A stretch of DNA of 64,000 nucleotides, taken from positions 92,048 to 156,047 of the forward strand of contig NZ_AECZ01000009.1 of the NCBI RefSeq assembly GCF_000179555.1. The letters run 5' to 3'. The stretch comes from Solidesulfovibrio fructosivorans JJ]. GTDB lineage: Bacteria > Desulfobacterota > Desulfovibrionia > Desulfovibrionales > Desulfovibrionaceae. The notes beneath the pieces were generated by a model. The model made no database searches, had not been told where the DNA came from, and saw only the letters and a program-made list of their open reading frames with translations. Shown piece after piece: positions 7,381 to 15,303 of this stretch. Within the stretch, counting starts at the first letter, position 1. Every line of letters begins with the position of its first letter. The position numbers and the translations under genes were made by a program.

Positions 7381-8870
7381 AAAAAGAGCTTGCAGAAGCG
7401 GGCAAAGAGGGTTGTCGCTTCGTCCGGCGTCCCGGGCGCCCTGGCGGAGCGGTTGGCGGCGGCGCGGGCGGTGAAAATCTCCCGCACACGGTCGATGATC
7501 TCGGGATGGCGGGACAGGACCATGCGGAATCCCTCCCGGTCCACCTCCAGGCCGCGCGTGGCCTCGACGGCGCGCACGTCGGCCTGGCGCGGCTCGCCGG
7601 TCAGAAGCGCCATTTCGCCGAAAATCTGGCCCGCCGCCAGCCGGGCCACTTCCTTGCCGTCAATGACCACGGCCACAAGCCCGGACAGGATGAAGCACAT
7701 GGTCGTGCCCTGTTCGCCCCTGGCCACGATGGTCTGTCCCGGGACGAACTGGCGGATCACGGACACCCTGGCCAGCATCTCCATTTCGGCGTCGGTCAGT
7801 CCGGCGAGCAGCTCCACCTCGCTTAGGGCGGCCAGACCCTCGGGGCGGCCGCGATCCGGGGCCGGAGCGTCCATGATGACGCGCCGCGCCGGGGCCGGAA
7901 TCTCGATGCCGCGTTCCAGGAACTCGTACCAGACGGTCGAGAGCACGGCATCGGCGGCGGCGAGGCGTCCGTTGAAGGCGCGGATGTAGTAAATGGCGGA
8001 GTAGACCAGCCGGTCCGATTCGATGCTGTACAGCCGGGCCACGGGCGACGGGTTTGCCACCACGCCCTCGGCCCGGGACAGGGCCGTCTGGATGGCCGAC
8101 TTGACCTTGACCGGCGGCGCGTCGAGGGGGGCCGGCACGTGGAGGATCTGGCGCAGGTATTTTTCGGGCCGGCTGTAGTTGACGAGCCGGTCCTTGGCCA
8201 CGGCGTTGTTGGGCAAAAGCACCTCGTTGGCCTCGAGGGTCACCACCTTGGTGTAGCGCCAGGTGACTTCCGTGACCCGACCCTCGATGTCGCCGGCCTT
8301 GATCCAGTCGCCCTCGACGAAGGGCTTTTCCATCTGCAGGAGCAGGCCGGAGAAAAGGCTGCCGATGGTGTCCTGCATGGACAGGCCGACGACGGCGGTG
8401 AGGATGGCCGAGGAAGTGAGCAGGGAGCCGAGCTGGATGTCGAGCAGTTGCCGCAGGCCCCAGCCGACGAGCACGGCCAGGATGCAGAATTTGAGCAGGT
8501 CCTGAAGGATGTGGCGTCCGGGCCGGCCGGAGCCGCGCGCGGGCGCGAGCTGCGCGTAGACGAAGTCCACCCCGTTGCAACCGGCCAGCCAGAGCATGGC
8601 CAGTGCGGCCAGGGTCATGGCTGTTTCGCCGGAGTCGGCGGCGTTGGGCGGCAGCAGCCAGGACAGGCCCCATAAAAGCGCCAGGCCGCAGAGCCACTTG
8701 ACGAGGCCCCCCAGAGGGCGGCTAATGACGCCCCGGCGCCACAGCCACCGCAGCAGGGCCGTTACGAGCAGAAAAACGGCGACGGCCGCGCCCAGCCGCC
8801 AGCCGACGCCGATGGTCACGCGGCCAAGTTCGGGCAATGATGCGGGCAGGGAAACGGCGGACGCGGGCAA
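7377..8870 (-). CDS. MscS-type mechanosensitive channel with C-terminal cyclic-nucleotide-binding domain
   Basis: This 497-residue inner-membrane protein has several transmembrane helices in residues ~20-150. The MscS pore and beta domain follow (SMQDTIGSLFSGLLLQMEKPF, GRVTEVTWRYTKV, LPNNAVAKDRLVN). The last ~130 residues form a cNMP-binding domain with the phosphate-binding cassette GEMALLTGEPRQADVRA. The cassette Arg is retained, so cAMP or cGMP gating is plausible. Channels of this layout are known in bacteria (bCNG-type) and are often less mechanosensitive. Translation starts at TTG 8870, eight bases after an AAGGAG ribosome site. It overlaps the downstream membrane protein gene by 4 bp. 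Confidence 0.92.
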   Translation of the reverse strand: MPASAVSLPASLPELGRVTIGVGWRLGAAVAVFLLVTALLRWLWRRGVISRPLGGLVKWLCGLALLWGLSWLLPPNAADSGETAMTLAALAMLWLAGCNGVDFVYAQLAPARGSGRPGRHILQDLLKFCILAVLVGWGLRQLLDIQLGSLLTSSAILTAVVGLSMQDTIGSLFSGLLLQMEKPFVEGDWIKAGDIEGRVTEVTWRYTKVVTLEANEVLLPNNAVAKDRLVNYSRPEKYLRQILHVPAPLDAPPVKVKSAIQTALSRAEGVVANPSPVARLYSIESDRLVYSAIYYIRAFNGRLAAADAVLSTVWYEFLERGIEIPAPARRVIMDAPAPDRGRPEGLAALSEVELLAGLTDAEMEMLARVSVIRQFVPGQTIVARGEQGTTMCFILSGLVAVVIDGKEVARLAAGQIFGEMALLTGEPRQADVRAVEATRGLEVDREGFRMVLSRHPEIIDRVREIFTARAAANRSARAPGTPDEATTLFARFCKLFL

Positions 8871-8961
8871 GCGGACGGCTCCTTTTTGGCGTTGGCATGT
8901 CCCTACGTGTCCCGTGCTCCGGCGTCAACGCGGCGCGCAAACGACAAAGGAAGCGTATACG

Positions 8962-9789
8962 GTGTCGAGAAAAAAGAAGCGTGAACGCCCCGATCCGGCC
9001 AGCCTCGGCCTACCGGCCGGCGGGGTGGAGAGCCATGCCCACCTGGACGTGGAGGAGTTCGCCCCGGAGGAGATCGGGCCTGTGCTCGACCGGGCGGCGG
9101 CGGCCGGGGTGTCGGCCGTGGGCAACGTGTTTTTGGGGCCGGCCGCCTATCTGGCCCATCGGGACTTCTTCAAGGACCGGCCGGAAGTCTTTTACATCCT
9201 GGGCGTGCATCCCTGCGACGCGGACAAGATGGCCGCCGGAGACATGGCGGCCATGGAAGCGGCCTTTCGCGACGAGGCGCGGCTTCGGGCCGTGGGCGAG
9301 ATCGGGCTCGATTATTACTGGGACGTGTCCACCTCCGCGACGCAGCAGCGCGTGTTCCGGGAGCAGCTGGAACTGGCCAGGAGCCTCGACGTGCCGGTGG
9401 TCATCCACAGCCGCGAGGCCGAAAGGGACACCCTGGCCATTCTCGACGACATGGGGTTCAAGGACCGGCCGCTGGTGTGGCACTGCTTCGGCGGCGGAAC
9501 CTGGCTGGCCGGTGAGGTCTTTTCCCGGGGCTGGCTGGCCTCGATCCCGGGGCCGGTGACCTACGCCAAGAACACCGATCTGGCCGAAGCGGTGGCGGCC
9601 ATGGATTTGTCCCGCATCCTCCTGGAAACCGATACGCCCTACCTCGCGCCCGAACCCTGGCGCGGCAAGCGCAACGAGCCGGCGCTGATCGCCTTCACCG
9701 CCCAGCGCGTGGCCGCGCTCATGGAACGCGACCCGGCCGAGGTCTGGCTCACGACCGGCGACAACGCACGAAGGTTTTTCGGGGTATAG
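8962..9789 (+). CDS. TatD-family metal-dependent hydrolase
   Basis: This 275-residue TIM-barrel enzyme of the amidohydrolase superfamily includes TatD/YcfH-type DNases and deacylases. All metal-site motifs are visible: SHAHLD near residue 25, GEIGLDYYW, VIHSREA, WHCFGG and LLETDTPYLAPEP. The GTG start is preceded by AAAGGAAG. Substrate within the family cannot be decided from sequence. It is divergent from the MscS-type gene with about 90 bp between start codons. Confidence 0.92.
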   Translation: MSRKKKRERPDPASLGLPAGGVESHAHLDVEEFAPEEIGPVLDRAAAAGVSAVGNVFLGPAAYLAHRDFFKDRPEVFYILGVHPCDADKMAAGDMAAMEAAFRDEARLRAVGEIGLDYYWDVSTSATQQRVFREQLELARSLDVPVVIHSREAERDTLAILDDMGFKDRPLVWHCFGGGTWLAGEVFSRGWLASIPGPVTYAKNTDLAEAVAAMDLSRILLETDTPYLAPEPWRGKRNEPALIAFTAQRVAALMERDPAEVWLTTGDNARRFFGV

Positions 9790-9803
9790 GAAGGGGAAGG
9801 AGA

Positions 9804-9950
9804 TGCGAGAGGGGGACCCTTTTTGAAAAAAGGGGCCCCCTCTCGCGCTCTCCCCTCCCAAAAACTTCTTACGGTGACAGGCTGTTACCGATAAAAGTCT
9901 TTGGGAAGGGGGTCCGGGGGGAACCCTTTCTACAGAAAGGGTTCCCCCCA
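9804..9950. repeat. Compound palindromic repeat, copy A
   Basis: This intergenic element has three parts. Hairpin 1 at 9805-9846 has arms GCGAGAGGGGG and CCCCCTCTCGC. A central imperfect hairpin is built on CGGTGACAG/CTGTTACCG (9872-9890) flanked by ACTTCTTA and TAAAAGT. Hairpin 3 at about 9916-9949 has arms GGGGGGAACCCTTTC and GAAAGGGTTCCCCCC. It separates the convergent TatD and DASS genes and ends four bases before the DASS stop codon. Copies B-E lie at 14048, 16416, 59950 and 63945. Confidence 0.85.
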
Positions 9951-9954
9951 GCTC

Positions 9955-11388
9955 TTATCCACCCATGGTCAGCATCCAGGGGATGCCGACGGCCAGGAAC
10001 ACGCCCAGGAAGATCAGGCCGAAGATGAATCCCAGCCGCCAGAAGTCCTTGGCCGGGATGTAGCCGCTGCCGTAGTAGATGGGCGAGGGGCCGGTGGCGA
10101 ACGGCGTCAGGATGCCCATGATGCCGAGGCTTGTGCCGAGCATGAGCGCCATGACCTTCATGTTCATCCCCGGCACCGCCGCCGCGGCCGTGAGGAACAC
10201 CGCCATCAGCGCCGTGACGTGGGCCGTGACGCTGGCGAAGATGTAATGGATGGCGAAAAAGACCACCACCAGCGCCACCATGACCGTGGTCAGGGAGTAG
10301 CCGGCCAGGTGCGCGGCCACGCCCTGGGCGAACCAGGTGAGAAAGCCCGTCTTGGCGAGCCCCCCGGCCAGGGCCACCAGGGTGGCGAACCACATGAGCA
10401 CGTTCCAGGCCTGCTTGTTGGCGAGCAGGTCGTCCCAGGTGATGACCTTGAAAAGGAGCATCAGGCACAGGGCGATGAAGGCCGTGGTGGTGGAATTGAG
10501 GAACTTGCCGCCGAATATCCACAACAGCAGGGCGAAAAGCGCCAGCCCGGCCATGGTCAGCTCTTTGCGGCTGATCGGGCCCATGGCCTCGAGTTCCTTG
10601 CCGGCCCAGATCGGGGCGTCGGCGCTTTCCTTCTGGGTCGGCGGGTAGATGAAGTAGGACAAAAGCGGCACGGCCAGGAAAAGGATGATGCCCACCGGCG
10701 CGATGGCCACGAACCAGGTGGTCCAGTCCAGGCGGATGTTGGCCGTTTTTTCGATCACGGACACGGCGAGCAGGTTTGGGGCCAGCCCGGTGAGGAACAG
10801 CGAGCTGGTCACGCAGGTCGTGGCCAGGGCCACCCACATGATGTAGGAGCCGATCTTGCGCGGCTCGTTGTCCGGGGTGGAGCCGTACAGCGGCGGGATG
10901 TTCTTGATGATGGGAAAGATGGTGCCGCCGCTTCGGGCCGTGTTGGAGGGCATGAACGGGGCCAGGACGGCGTCGGCGCAGGCCACGGCGTAGCCGAGTC
11001 CCAGGGTCTTTTTGCCGAGCACCTTGATGAGCGTCAGGGAAATGCGCCGGCCGAGGCCGGTTTTTTCGTAGCCCAGGGCGAACATGAAGGCGATGAAGAT
11101 CAGCCAGACCGTGCCGTTGGAAAAACCCGACAGAGCCCAGCTGATGGCTTGCGACGTCGTGGGCGGGGTCGGCGGCTTGACAGGCACCAGCCGGAACAGC
11201 GCGGCCAGGGTCACGCCCATGACGCCGATGGCCGCCGCCGGAATCGGCTCGAACACGAGCCCCACCACCACGGCGGCGAAAATGGCGAAATAGTGCCAGG
11301 CATACGGAGCCAGACCGGCCGGAACCGGCAGGGCGGCCAGCGCCAGACCGACGACCACGGGGAGCAGGGCTTTAAGGGGCAACTTCAC
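9955..11388 (-). CDS. DASS-family (SLC13) sodium/anion symporter
   Basis: This 477-residue inner-membrane transporter has about a dozen membrane segments. Family hallmarks are present: the first SNT motif in APFMPSNTARSGG, where Na+ and carboxylate bind, and the matching C-terminal repeat TPFATGPSPIYYGSGYI. That C-terminal form is typical of di- and tricarboxylate carriers such as those for 2-oxoglutarate, malate, tartrate or succinate. C4-dicarboxylate uptake would fit a sulfate reducer, but sulfate cannot be excluded. Translation starts at GTG 11388 behind AAGGAGG. The gene is monocistronic and ends beside repeat copy A. Confidence 0.9.
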   Translation of the reverse strand: MKLPLKALLPVVVGLALAALPVPAGLAPYAWHYFAIFAAVVVGLVFEPIPAAAIGVMGVTLAALFRLVPVKPPTPPTTSQAISWALSGFSNGTVWLIFIAFMFALGYEKTGLGRRISLTLIKVLGKKTLGLGYAVACADAVLAPFMPSNTARSGGTIFPIIKNIPPLYGSTPDNEPRKIGSYIMWVALATTCVTSSLFLTGLAPNLLAVSVIEKTANIRLDWTTWFVAIAPVGIILFLAVPLLSYFIYPPTQKESADAPIWAGKELEAMGPISRKELTMAGLALFALLLWIFGGKFLNSTTTAFIALCLMLLFKVITWDDLLANKQAWNVLMWFATLVALAGGLAKTGFLTWFAQGVAAHLAGYSLTTVMVALVVVFFAIHYIFASVTAHVTALMAVFLTAAAAVPGMNMKVMALMLGTSLGIMGILTPFATGPSPIYYGSGYIPAKDFWRLGFIFGLIFLGVFLAVGIPWMLTMGG

Positions 11389-11447
11389 GGGGAGCCTCCT
11401 TGTGTTGGCTGGGGCACCCGAATCCGATCATTCGGGAGGATGGTTCC

Positions 11448-11476
11448 ATGATAACGGGTCCATCCTGTTGATACAA
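11448..11476 (-). promoter_or_regulatory. Candidate sigma-70 promoter for the DASS transporter gene
   Basis: On the minus strand TTGTAT is followed after exactly 17 bases by TATCAT, giving a fair -35/-10 pair about 60 bases upstream of the GTG start. The -35 box is weak, so this is tentative. Confidence 0.4.
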
Positions 11477-11657
11477 TCTGATTATGGCATGTGGTTAGCA
11501 AAATCGCGACAAGCGGGGCGAATAGGCGGCGAAGCACGCCGGCCCGGGGTGTGGGAACGGTTTTTTACCCTGGGACGGCAAGGCGTTTTCCGGTAAAACG
11601 GCGACGGGACGTCGGGGAACTGCATTTGGTTCCTCCGGGGAGCGTAAGGAAGAATGT

Positions 11658-12782
11658 ATGGAAAACCTCAAAAGAAGGTTGATCGACGACCCGCGTTACA
11701 GATGTCGGCGGGAGGCGTGTCTTAAGCGCCCCACGGTCTTCATTGCCCTGACCGGGCATTGCAATCTGGCCTGCGCCTACTGCTCGACCCGAAACGTCCG
11801 CCGGGAGCACCGCAACATGGATACGGCCCTGGCCCGGCGTATCGTGGACCAGTGCCTGGCCAACGACTGGCCCTTTTCCTTCGGCCAGACCTACGAGCCG
11901 TTCCTGCATCCCGAAGTGGAGCGGGTGATCGCCCATGTCGCGGCCGGAGGGCAGCTTTTTTCCTGCGCCACCAACGGATTGGCCATCAGGAAAAGCGCCT
12001 ACGACCTGCCCATGCGCCTGCTTTTAAGCTACAGCGCCACGCCGGAGGATTTTGCCCTGCGCGGGGCGCGGCTGTCCTTTGCCGCCTACCGGGAGAAGAT
12101 CCTGGGCTTTTTGCGCCACCGCATCCGCCGTCGCGTGTCCGGTACGATCGCCGTGCAGATCGCCGATTACGGCATCTTCAGGGACGGGGTGGACTATTCC
12201 AAGGCCATCGGCGATGTGGACGGGATCGTGGCCAAGACGCGTGAACTCGCCGCGCTGCTCGGCCTGGATGACGCGGCCGCGCCGGACTTCAGGCGGGAGG
12301 ACATCGCCGCGCGAAGGCCTCTGGTGCTTTTCGCGGACGGGGAGACCGTCATCCAGGTCCAGCCGACCAAGATCATGCCCAACAGCTACGACGCCTTCGT
12401 TCCCCTGGAATCGACCGCCGCGCCGCGCGGGTATTGCGACTCCTGCCACACCATGCTTTCGATCCAGGCCGACGGCACGGCGGCCTTTTGCTGTTGCGAC
12501 CCCACGGCCCGGGCCACGGCCGGGCGGATCACGGCGGAGACGGACCTGCGCGAATTCTGGCTCGGGCCGTCCATGTCGCGCATACGGGCCGCCTTCGACG
12601 CCTTTGCCCCGGCGCATCCCTTTTGCACCCAATGCCTGGCCAACGTTTCGGAACACATAAAGCCGCTTCTGACCGTGGTCGATCCCGGGCTGGTGGCGGC
12701 CATTTTGCGCGACCAGGGCGTCACGGACGATCTGCCCTGGTTTTCCTTTCCCGGAGAGGCACCCGGCGCGCACGGACAATAG
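11658..12782 (+). CDS. Radical SAM protein with C-terminal SPASM-like cysteines
   Basis: This 374-residue protein has the radical SAM cluster C35-x3-C39-x2-C42 (in GHCNLACAYC) that binds the SAM-cleaving 4Fe-4S cluster. The C-terminal third has additional cysteines, CDSC, FCCCD and FCTQC, in a spacing like SPASM/twitch auxiliary cluster domains. Most SPASM proteins act on peptides or other macromolecules. The segment QADGTAAFCCCDP resembles the 'DG.v..C' core of that domain. The start ATG has AAGGAAG upstream. Neighbours do not reveal the substrate: a DASS carrier upstream and a 213-residue unknown protein 75 bp downstream. No obvious peptide precursor lies beside it. Confidence 0.85.
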   Translation: MENLKRRLIDDPRYRCRREACLKRPTVFIALTGHCNLACAYCSTRNVRREHRNMDTALARRIVDQCLANDWPFSFGQTYEPFLHPEVERVIAHVAAGGQLFSCATNGLAIRKSAYDLPMRLLLSYSATPEDFALRGARLSFAAYREKILGFLRHRIRRRVSGTIAVQIADYGIFRDGVDYSKAIGDVDGIVAKTRELAALLGLDDAAAPDFRREDIAARRPLVLFADGETVIQVQPTKIMPNSYDAFVPLESTAAPRGYCDSCHTMLSIQADGTAAFCCCDPTARATAGRITAETDLREFWLGPSMSRIRAAFDAFAPAHPFCTQCLANVSEHIKPLLTVVDPGLVAAILRDQGVTDDLPWFSFPGEAPGAHGQ

Positions 12783-12787
12783 GCCGC

Positions 12788-12833
12788 CGGGTTGCCCAAA
12801 AGCCGCGCCGGATGTAGGGTCTCCGGCAACCCG
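12788..12833. terminator. Stem-loop after the radical SAM gene
   Basis: CGGGTTGCC (12788-12796) pairs perfectly with GGCAACCCG (12825-12833) over a 28-base loop. There is no T-run, so it may stabilise the upstream mRNA or attenuate read-through into the next gene. Confidence 0.4.
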
Positions 12834-12856
12834 CAACCCCCCGGAGGCGCACCGCT

Positions 12857-13498
12857 ATGGCCCTTGTCATCACCACCCGCGGCGATATCGACCAGATCAT
12901 TGTGACCTCGCTGCCCCGCGCCTTCGTGCAGCGGATCTACCGGCACTGCTGGGGCAAGAACAACACGCCCTATTTCGCGAACAACTGCTTCCGGGGCGTG
13001 CTCTATTTCGACGAACGGCTGGCGGCGAAATATGCCGAGGACCAGGGGCTGCCCTGGCACGGCTGGCTGGCCGCGCCGAAATTCTACCACCGCACCGGCG
13101 CGGTCTACGAGCATGGGCTGGGCTTGCGGCTGACCCTTGGCGACGCGGCCGAGACGATCACCTCGGTCGGGGTTCCCGTGGTCGAGGAGCGGCCGAAACT
13201 GGCGGACTACACCGCGCGTCTGGCCGAGGACGAGGTGCTGTGCCTGTTCGGCTCGGTGGACAAGGGGGAAATGGTTTTCACCCTGGATGACGTCGAGGGC
13301 CCTTTTGATCCGGAAAAGCTGGCCATCCATATCGACCGGCTTGCCGACCTCTATTGCGAGGAAACGGTCATCACCGGCATGACCTACGACGGACGGACGC
13401 TGTCCATGGAAACCGGCGAATCGCGGGGCAAGAACATGATCGACCCGCTGCTTGTGAGCGCCGACGGCCGTCTGCTCGACATGTACGATTTCACCTGA
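12857..13498 (+). CDS. Protein of unknown function
   Basis: This soluble, mildly acidic 213-residue protein has no signal peptide, membrane segment or metal motif. It contains a patch rich in aromatic residues and Cys (IYRHCWGKNNTPYFANNCF, about residues 29-47), then a C-terminal half with IDRLADLYCEETVITGMTYDG. I do not recognise the family. GGAGG lies nine bases before the ATG. It is co-directional with the radical SAM gene 75 bp upstream, but a stem-loop separates them. Joint function is possible and unproven. Confidence 0.75.
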   Translation: MALVITTRGDIDQIIVTSLPRAFVQRIYRHCWGKNNTPYFANNCFRGVLYFDERLAAKYAEDQGLPWHGWLAAPKFYHRTGAVYEHGLGLRLTLGDAAETITSVGVPVVEERPKLADYTARLAEDEVLCLFGSVDKGEMVFTLDDVEGPFDPEKLAIHIDRLADLYCEETVITGMTYDGRTLSMETGESRGKNMIDPLLVSADGRLLDMYDFT

Positions 13499-13554
13499 GC
13501 CCCGCGCCGGCTCCCTTTTCTCTCCTGGTGTGGACGGTCGGATCGCGCCCTTGC

Positions 13555-13583
13555 TTGACGGCGGCGCGCCTCGTTTCTATACA
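13555..13583 (+). promoter_or_regulatory. Sigma-70 promoter of the receiver-domain gene
   Basis: TTGACG (13555-13560), a 17-base spacer, and TATACA (13578-13583) form a strong -35/-10 pair about 65 bases before the GTG start at 13647. Confidence 0.7.
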
Positions 13584-13646
13584 ATACGCGGTATCCTTTT
13601 CACGCCATGCGCCGTACGCGGCACGGCATCACCCGGGAGGCAGCTC

Positions 13647-14021
13647 GTGAAAACCGTACTGGTCGTGGACGACGACCCGAGTATCCGGGCGCTCATCCGG
13701 CTGTACCTGGAAGGCGCGGGCTACGTGGTCATGGAGGCCGCCGACGGCAAGCTGGCCATGCAGTCCCTGTCCGGGCAGCCGGCCGACCTCGTGGTGCTCG
13801 ACATCTTCATGCCGGAGATGGACGGGCTGGAGGTCTTGCAGGTGCTGCGCGAGACCTGCCGGACGTGCAAGGTTATGGCCATCTCCGGCGGCTCGGCCAA
13901 GGTCGGCATGGACCTGCTGGGCCACGCCACCATCTTCGGCGCCGACGACGTGCTGCAAAAACCCTTCAGCTCCGAAACCCTGCTGGAAAAAGTCGAAGCC
14001 CTCATCGGCTTGGCTGCGTAG
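13647..14021 (+). CDS. Single-domain response regulator (CheY-like)
   Basis: This 124-residue protein consists only of a receiver domain. The acidic pocket VVDDD (D8-D10), phospho-acceptor D52 in VVLDIFMPEMDG, switch Ser in MAISGG and Lys in VLQKPF are all present. With no output domain it would act by protein contact, for example in a phosphorelay or as a motility or adaptor regulator. The GTG start follows GGGAGG. Its own sigma-70 promoter precedes it. It converges on the REC-Hpt gene with repeat copy B between them, so the two may belong to one phosphorelay, though this is only positional inference. Confidence 0.93.
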   Translation: MKTVLVVDDDPSIRALIRLYLEGAGYVVMEAADGKLAMQSLSGQPADLVVLDIFMPEMDGLEVLQVLRETCRTCKVMAISGGSAKVGMDLLGHATIFGADDVLQKPFSSETLLEKVEALIGLAA

Positions 14022-14047
14022 CATCCCAAGAAGTTAGGAAAAGACAG

Positions 14048-14212
14048 TGCGAGAGGGGAACCCTTTTTGGAAAAAGGGTTCCCCTCTCGCGCTCTCCCTT
14101 CCCAAAAACTTTTTACGGTTAGGGATGTTCTAACGGTAACGCTCCGTAACCGTTAAAAGTCTTTGGAAGGGGGGCCTGGGGGGAAACTTTTCTTCAGAAA
14201 AGTTTCCCCCCG
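14048..14212. repeat. Compound palindromic repeat, copy B (complete)
   Basis: This is the fullest copy. Hairpin 1 is at 14049-14090 (GCGAGAGGGGAACCC... paired to ...GGGTTCCCCTCTCGC). A long central hairpin, about 14104-14160, has outer arms AAAACTTTTTACGGT and ACCGTTAAAAGT. Hairpin 3 at about 14177-14212 has arms GGGGGGAAACTTTTC and GAAAAGTTTCCCCCC. Its last 19 bases overlap the 3' end of the REC-Hpt gene, whose stop codon lies in the hairpin 3 loop. Confidence 0.9.
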
Positions 14213-14934
14213 GCTTCTTGCAACAGCCGCGCGGTCCGGTCCAGGGCGGTCGCGGCGTGGGGCGCGTCGCCCGCCTCGCCGGCCAATTCCAGGTCCTTGG
14301 CCGCCAATCCGATTTCCTCGAATCCGTAGGACAGCGCCGATCCCTTGAGCTTGTGTCCCTGCCGGCGCGCGGCTTCCAGATCGCCCTGGTCCAGGGCCAG
14401 GCGCGCCGCCTCCAGGGTCTTTGCGGCGGTGTCGAAAAAAAGCGGCAGCAGTTGGCGCAGGCGTTCCCTGTCCACAAGGAGGGGGCACGCGGCCGGTTCG
14501 GCGGCCCGGTCGGGCGCGGAAACCGGCGTGTCGGGGGCCGCCGTGTCGCGGCCGAGGAATCGCCGCAACGCGGCCAGGATGGCGGCCTTGCGCACCGGCT
14601 TGACCAGAAAGTCCGAGCAGCCGGCCTCCCGGCAGCGGTCCCGCTGCTCGTCCAGGGAGTGGGCGGTGAGGACCAGGATGGGCGTGGGGGGCCGGTTTTC
14701 CCGCGACTCCAGGGCCCGGATGGCCCGGGTGGCGTCGTGGCCGTCGAGAACGGGCATTTCCAGGTCCATGAGAACGAGGTCGTAGGTCGCGGCGGCGAAC
14801 CGGTCCACCGCCTCGCGGCCGTTGGCGGCTTCGTCGATGCGGTAGTCGCTGTCGAGGAAAAGCCGCATCAGAACCAGATTGTCGGCATTGTCGTCCACCA
14901 GCAGGATGCGCGGTGGCGCGGATACGGAAGGCAT
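14194..14934 (-). CDS. Receiver-Hpt phosphorelay protein
   Basis: This 246-residue two-domain protein has an N-terminal receiver (acidic pair D14-D15, phospho-acceptor D57 in VLMDLEMPVLDG, Thr in VLTAH, Lys112 in FLVKP) and a C-terminal histidine phosphotransfer domain. The Hpt histidine is H194 in RRQGHKLKGSALSYG. This order would let it accept and relay a phosphoryl group from a hybrid kinase not present here. I chose ATG 14934; an in-frame TTG at 14982 would add 16 residues. The final residues GGKLF and the TGA stop are encoded by repeat copy B, suggesting that the repeat landed in and reshaped the end of the gene. Confidence 0.9.
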   Translation of the reverse strand: MPSVSAPPRILLVDDNADNLVLMRLFLDSDYRIDEAANGREAVDRFAAATYDLVLMDLEMPVLDGHDATRAIRALESRENRPPTPILVLTAHSLDEQRDRCREAGCSDFLVKPVRKAAILAALRRFLGRDTAAPDTPVSAPDRAAEPAACPLLVDRERLRQLLPLFFDTAAKTLEAARLALDQGDLEAARRQGHKLKGSALSYGFEEIGLAAKDLELAGEAGDAPHAATALDRTARLLQEAGGKLF

Positions 14935-14997
14935 GGGCACGCCGCCTGTTGCAGTTGTGTCCGTGAGCCGGCCTGGCTTCAAACCCTTATTGGCGTA

Positions 14998-15303
14998 CTA
15001 TGTAGAGGAGGCGCGCCCGGTTGGCAATGGGAAAGGCGAGTTTGGCCGCAGGCAGACCGTGGCTTCCGGGCACATGGCGGTCAGGTCGCGCACGAACCCT
15101 TCCACCCGGGCGGCCGCCTGCGGCGCGTAGGCGAGGCGCACCACGGCGGCGAATCGGTCGACCACCGTGGGCAGGGCCAGATTATCCTCGGCCTCGAGCA
15201 GAAACTTGAGCAGGGCCACATGGCGCGCGTCCAGGCGCACGTACAGGCGGGCCGAGGCCGTGGCCGGGCGGTAGGGGGGCTGGCGGCGACGGCGGCGCTT
15301 CAC
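14998..15303 (-). CDS. DUF4911 domain protein
   Basis: This 101-residue protein begins at a GTG that overlaps the TGA of the upstream peptidase gene by four bases (GTGA). After a short Arg-rich N-terminus, the segment SARLYVRLDARHVALLKFLLEAEDNLALPTVVDR and the following AVVRLAY strand match what I recall of DUF4911, a small alpha/beta domain of unknown function in Desulfobacterota and other anaerobes. Tight coupling to the M24 peptidase suggests co-expression. It is easily missed because it sits at the end of a long spurious frame that overlaps the peptidase. Confidence 0.75.
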   Translation of the reverse strand: MKRRRRRQPPYRPATASARLYVRLDARHVALLKFLLEAEDNLALPTVVDRFAAVVRLAYAPQAAARVEGFVRDLTAMCPEATVCLRPNSPFPLPTGRASST

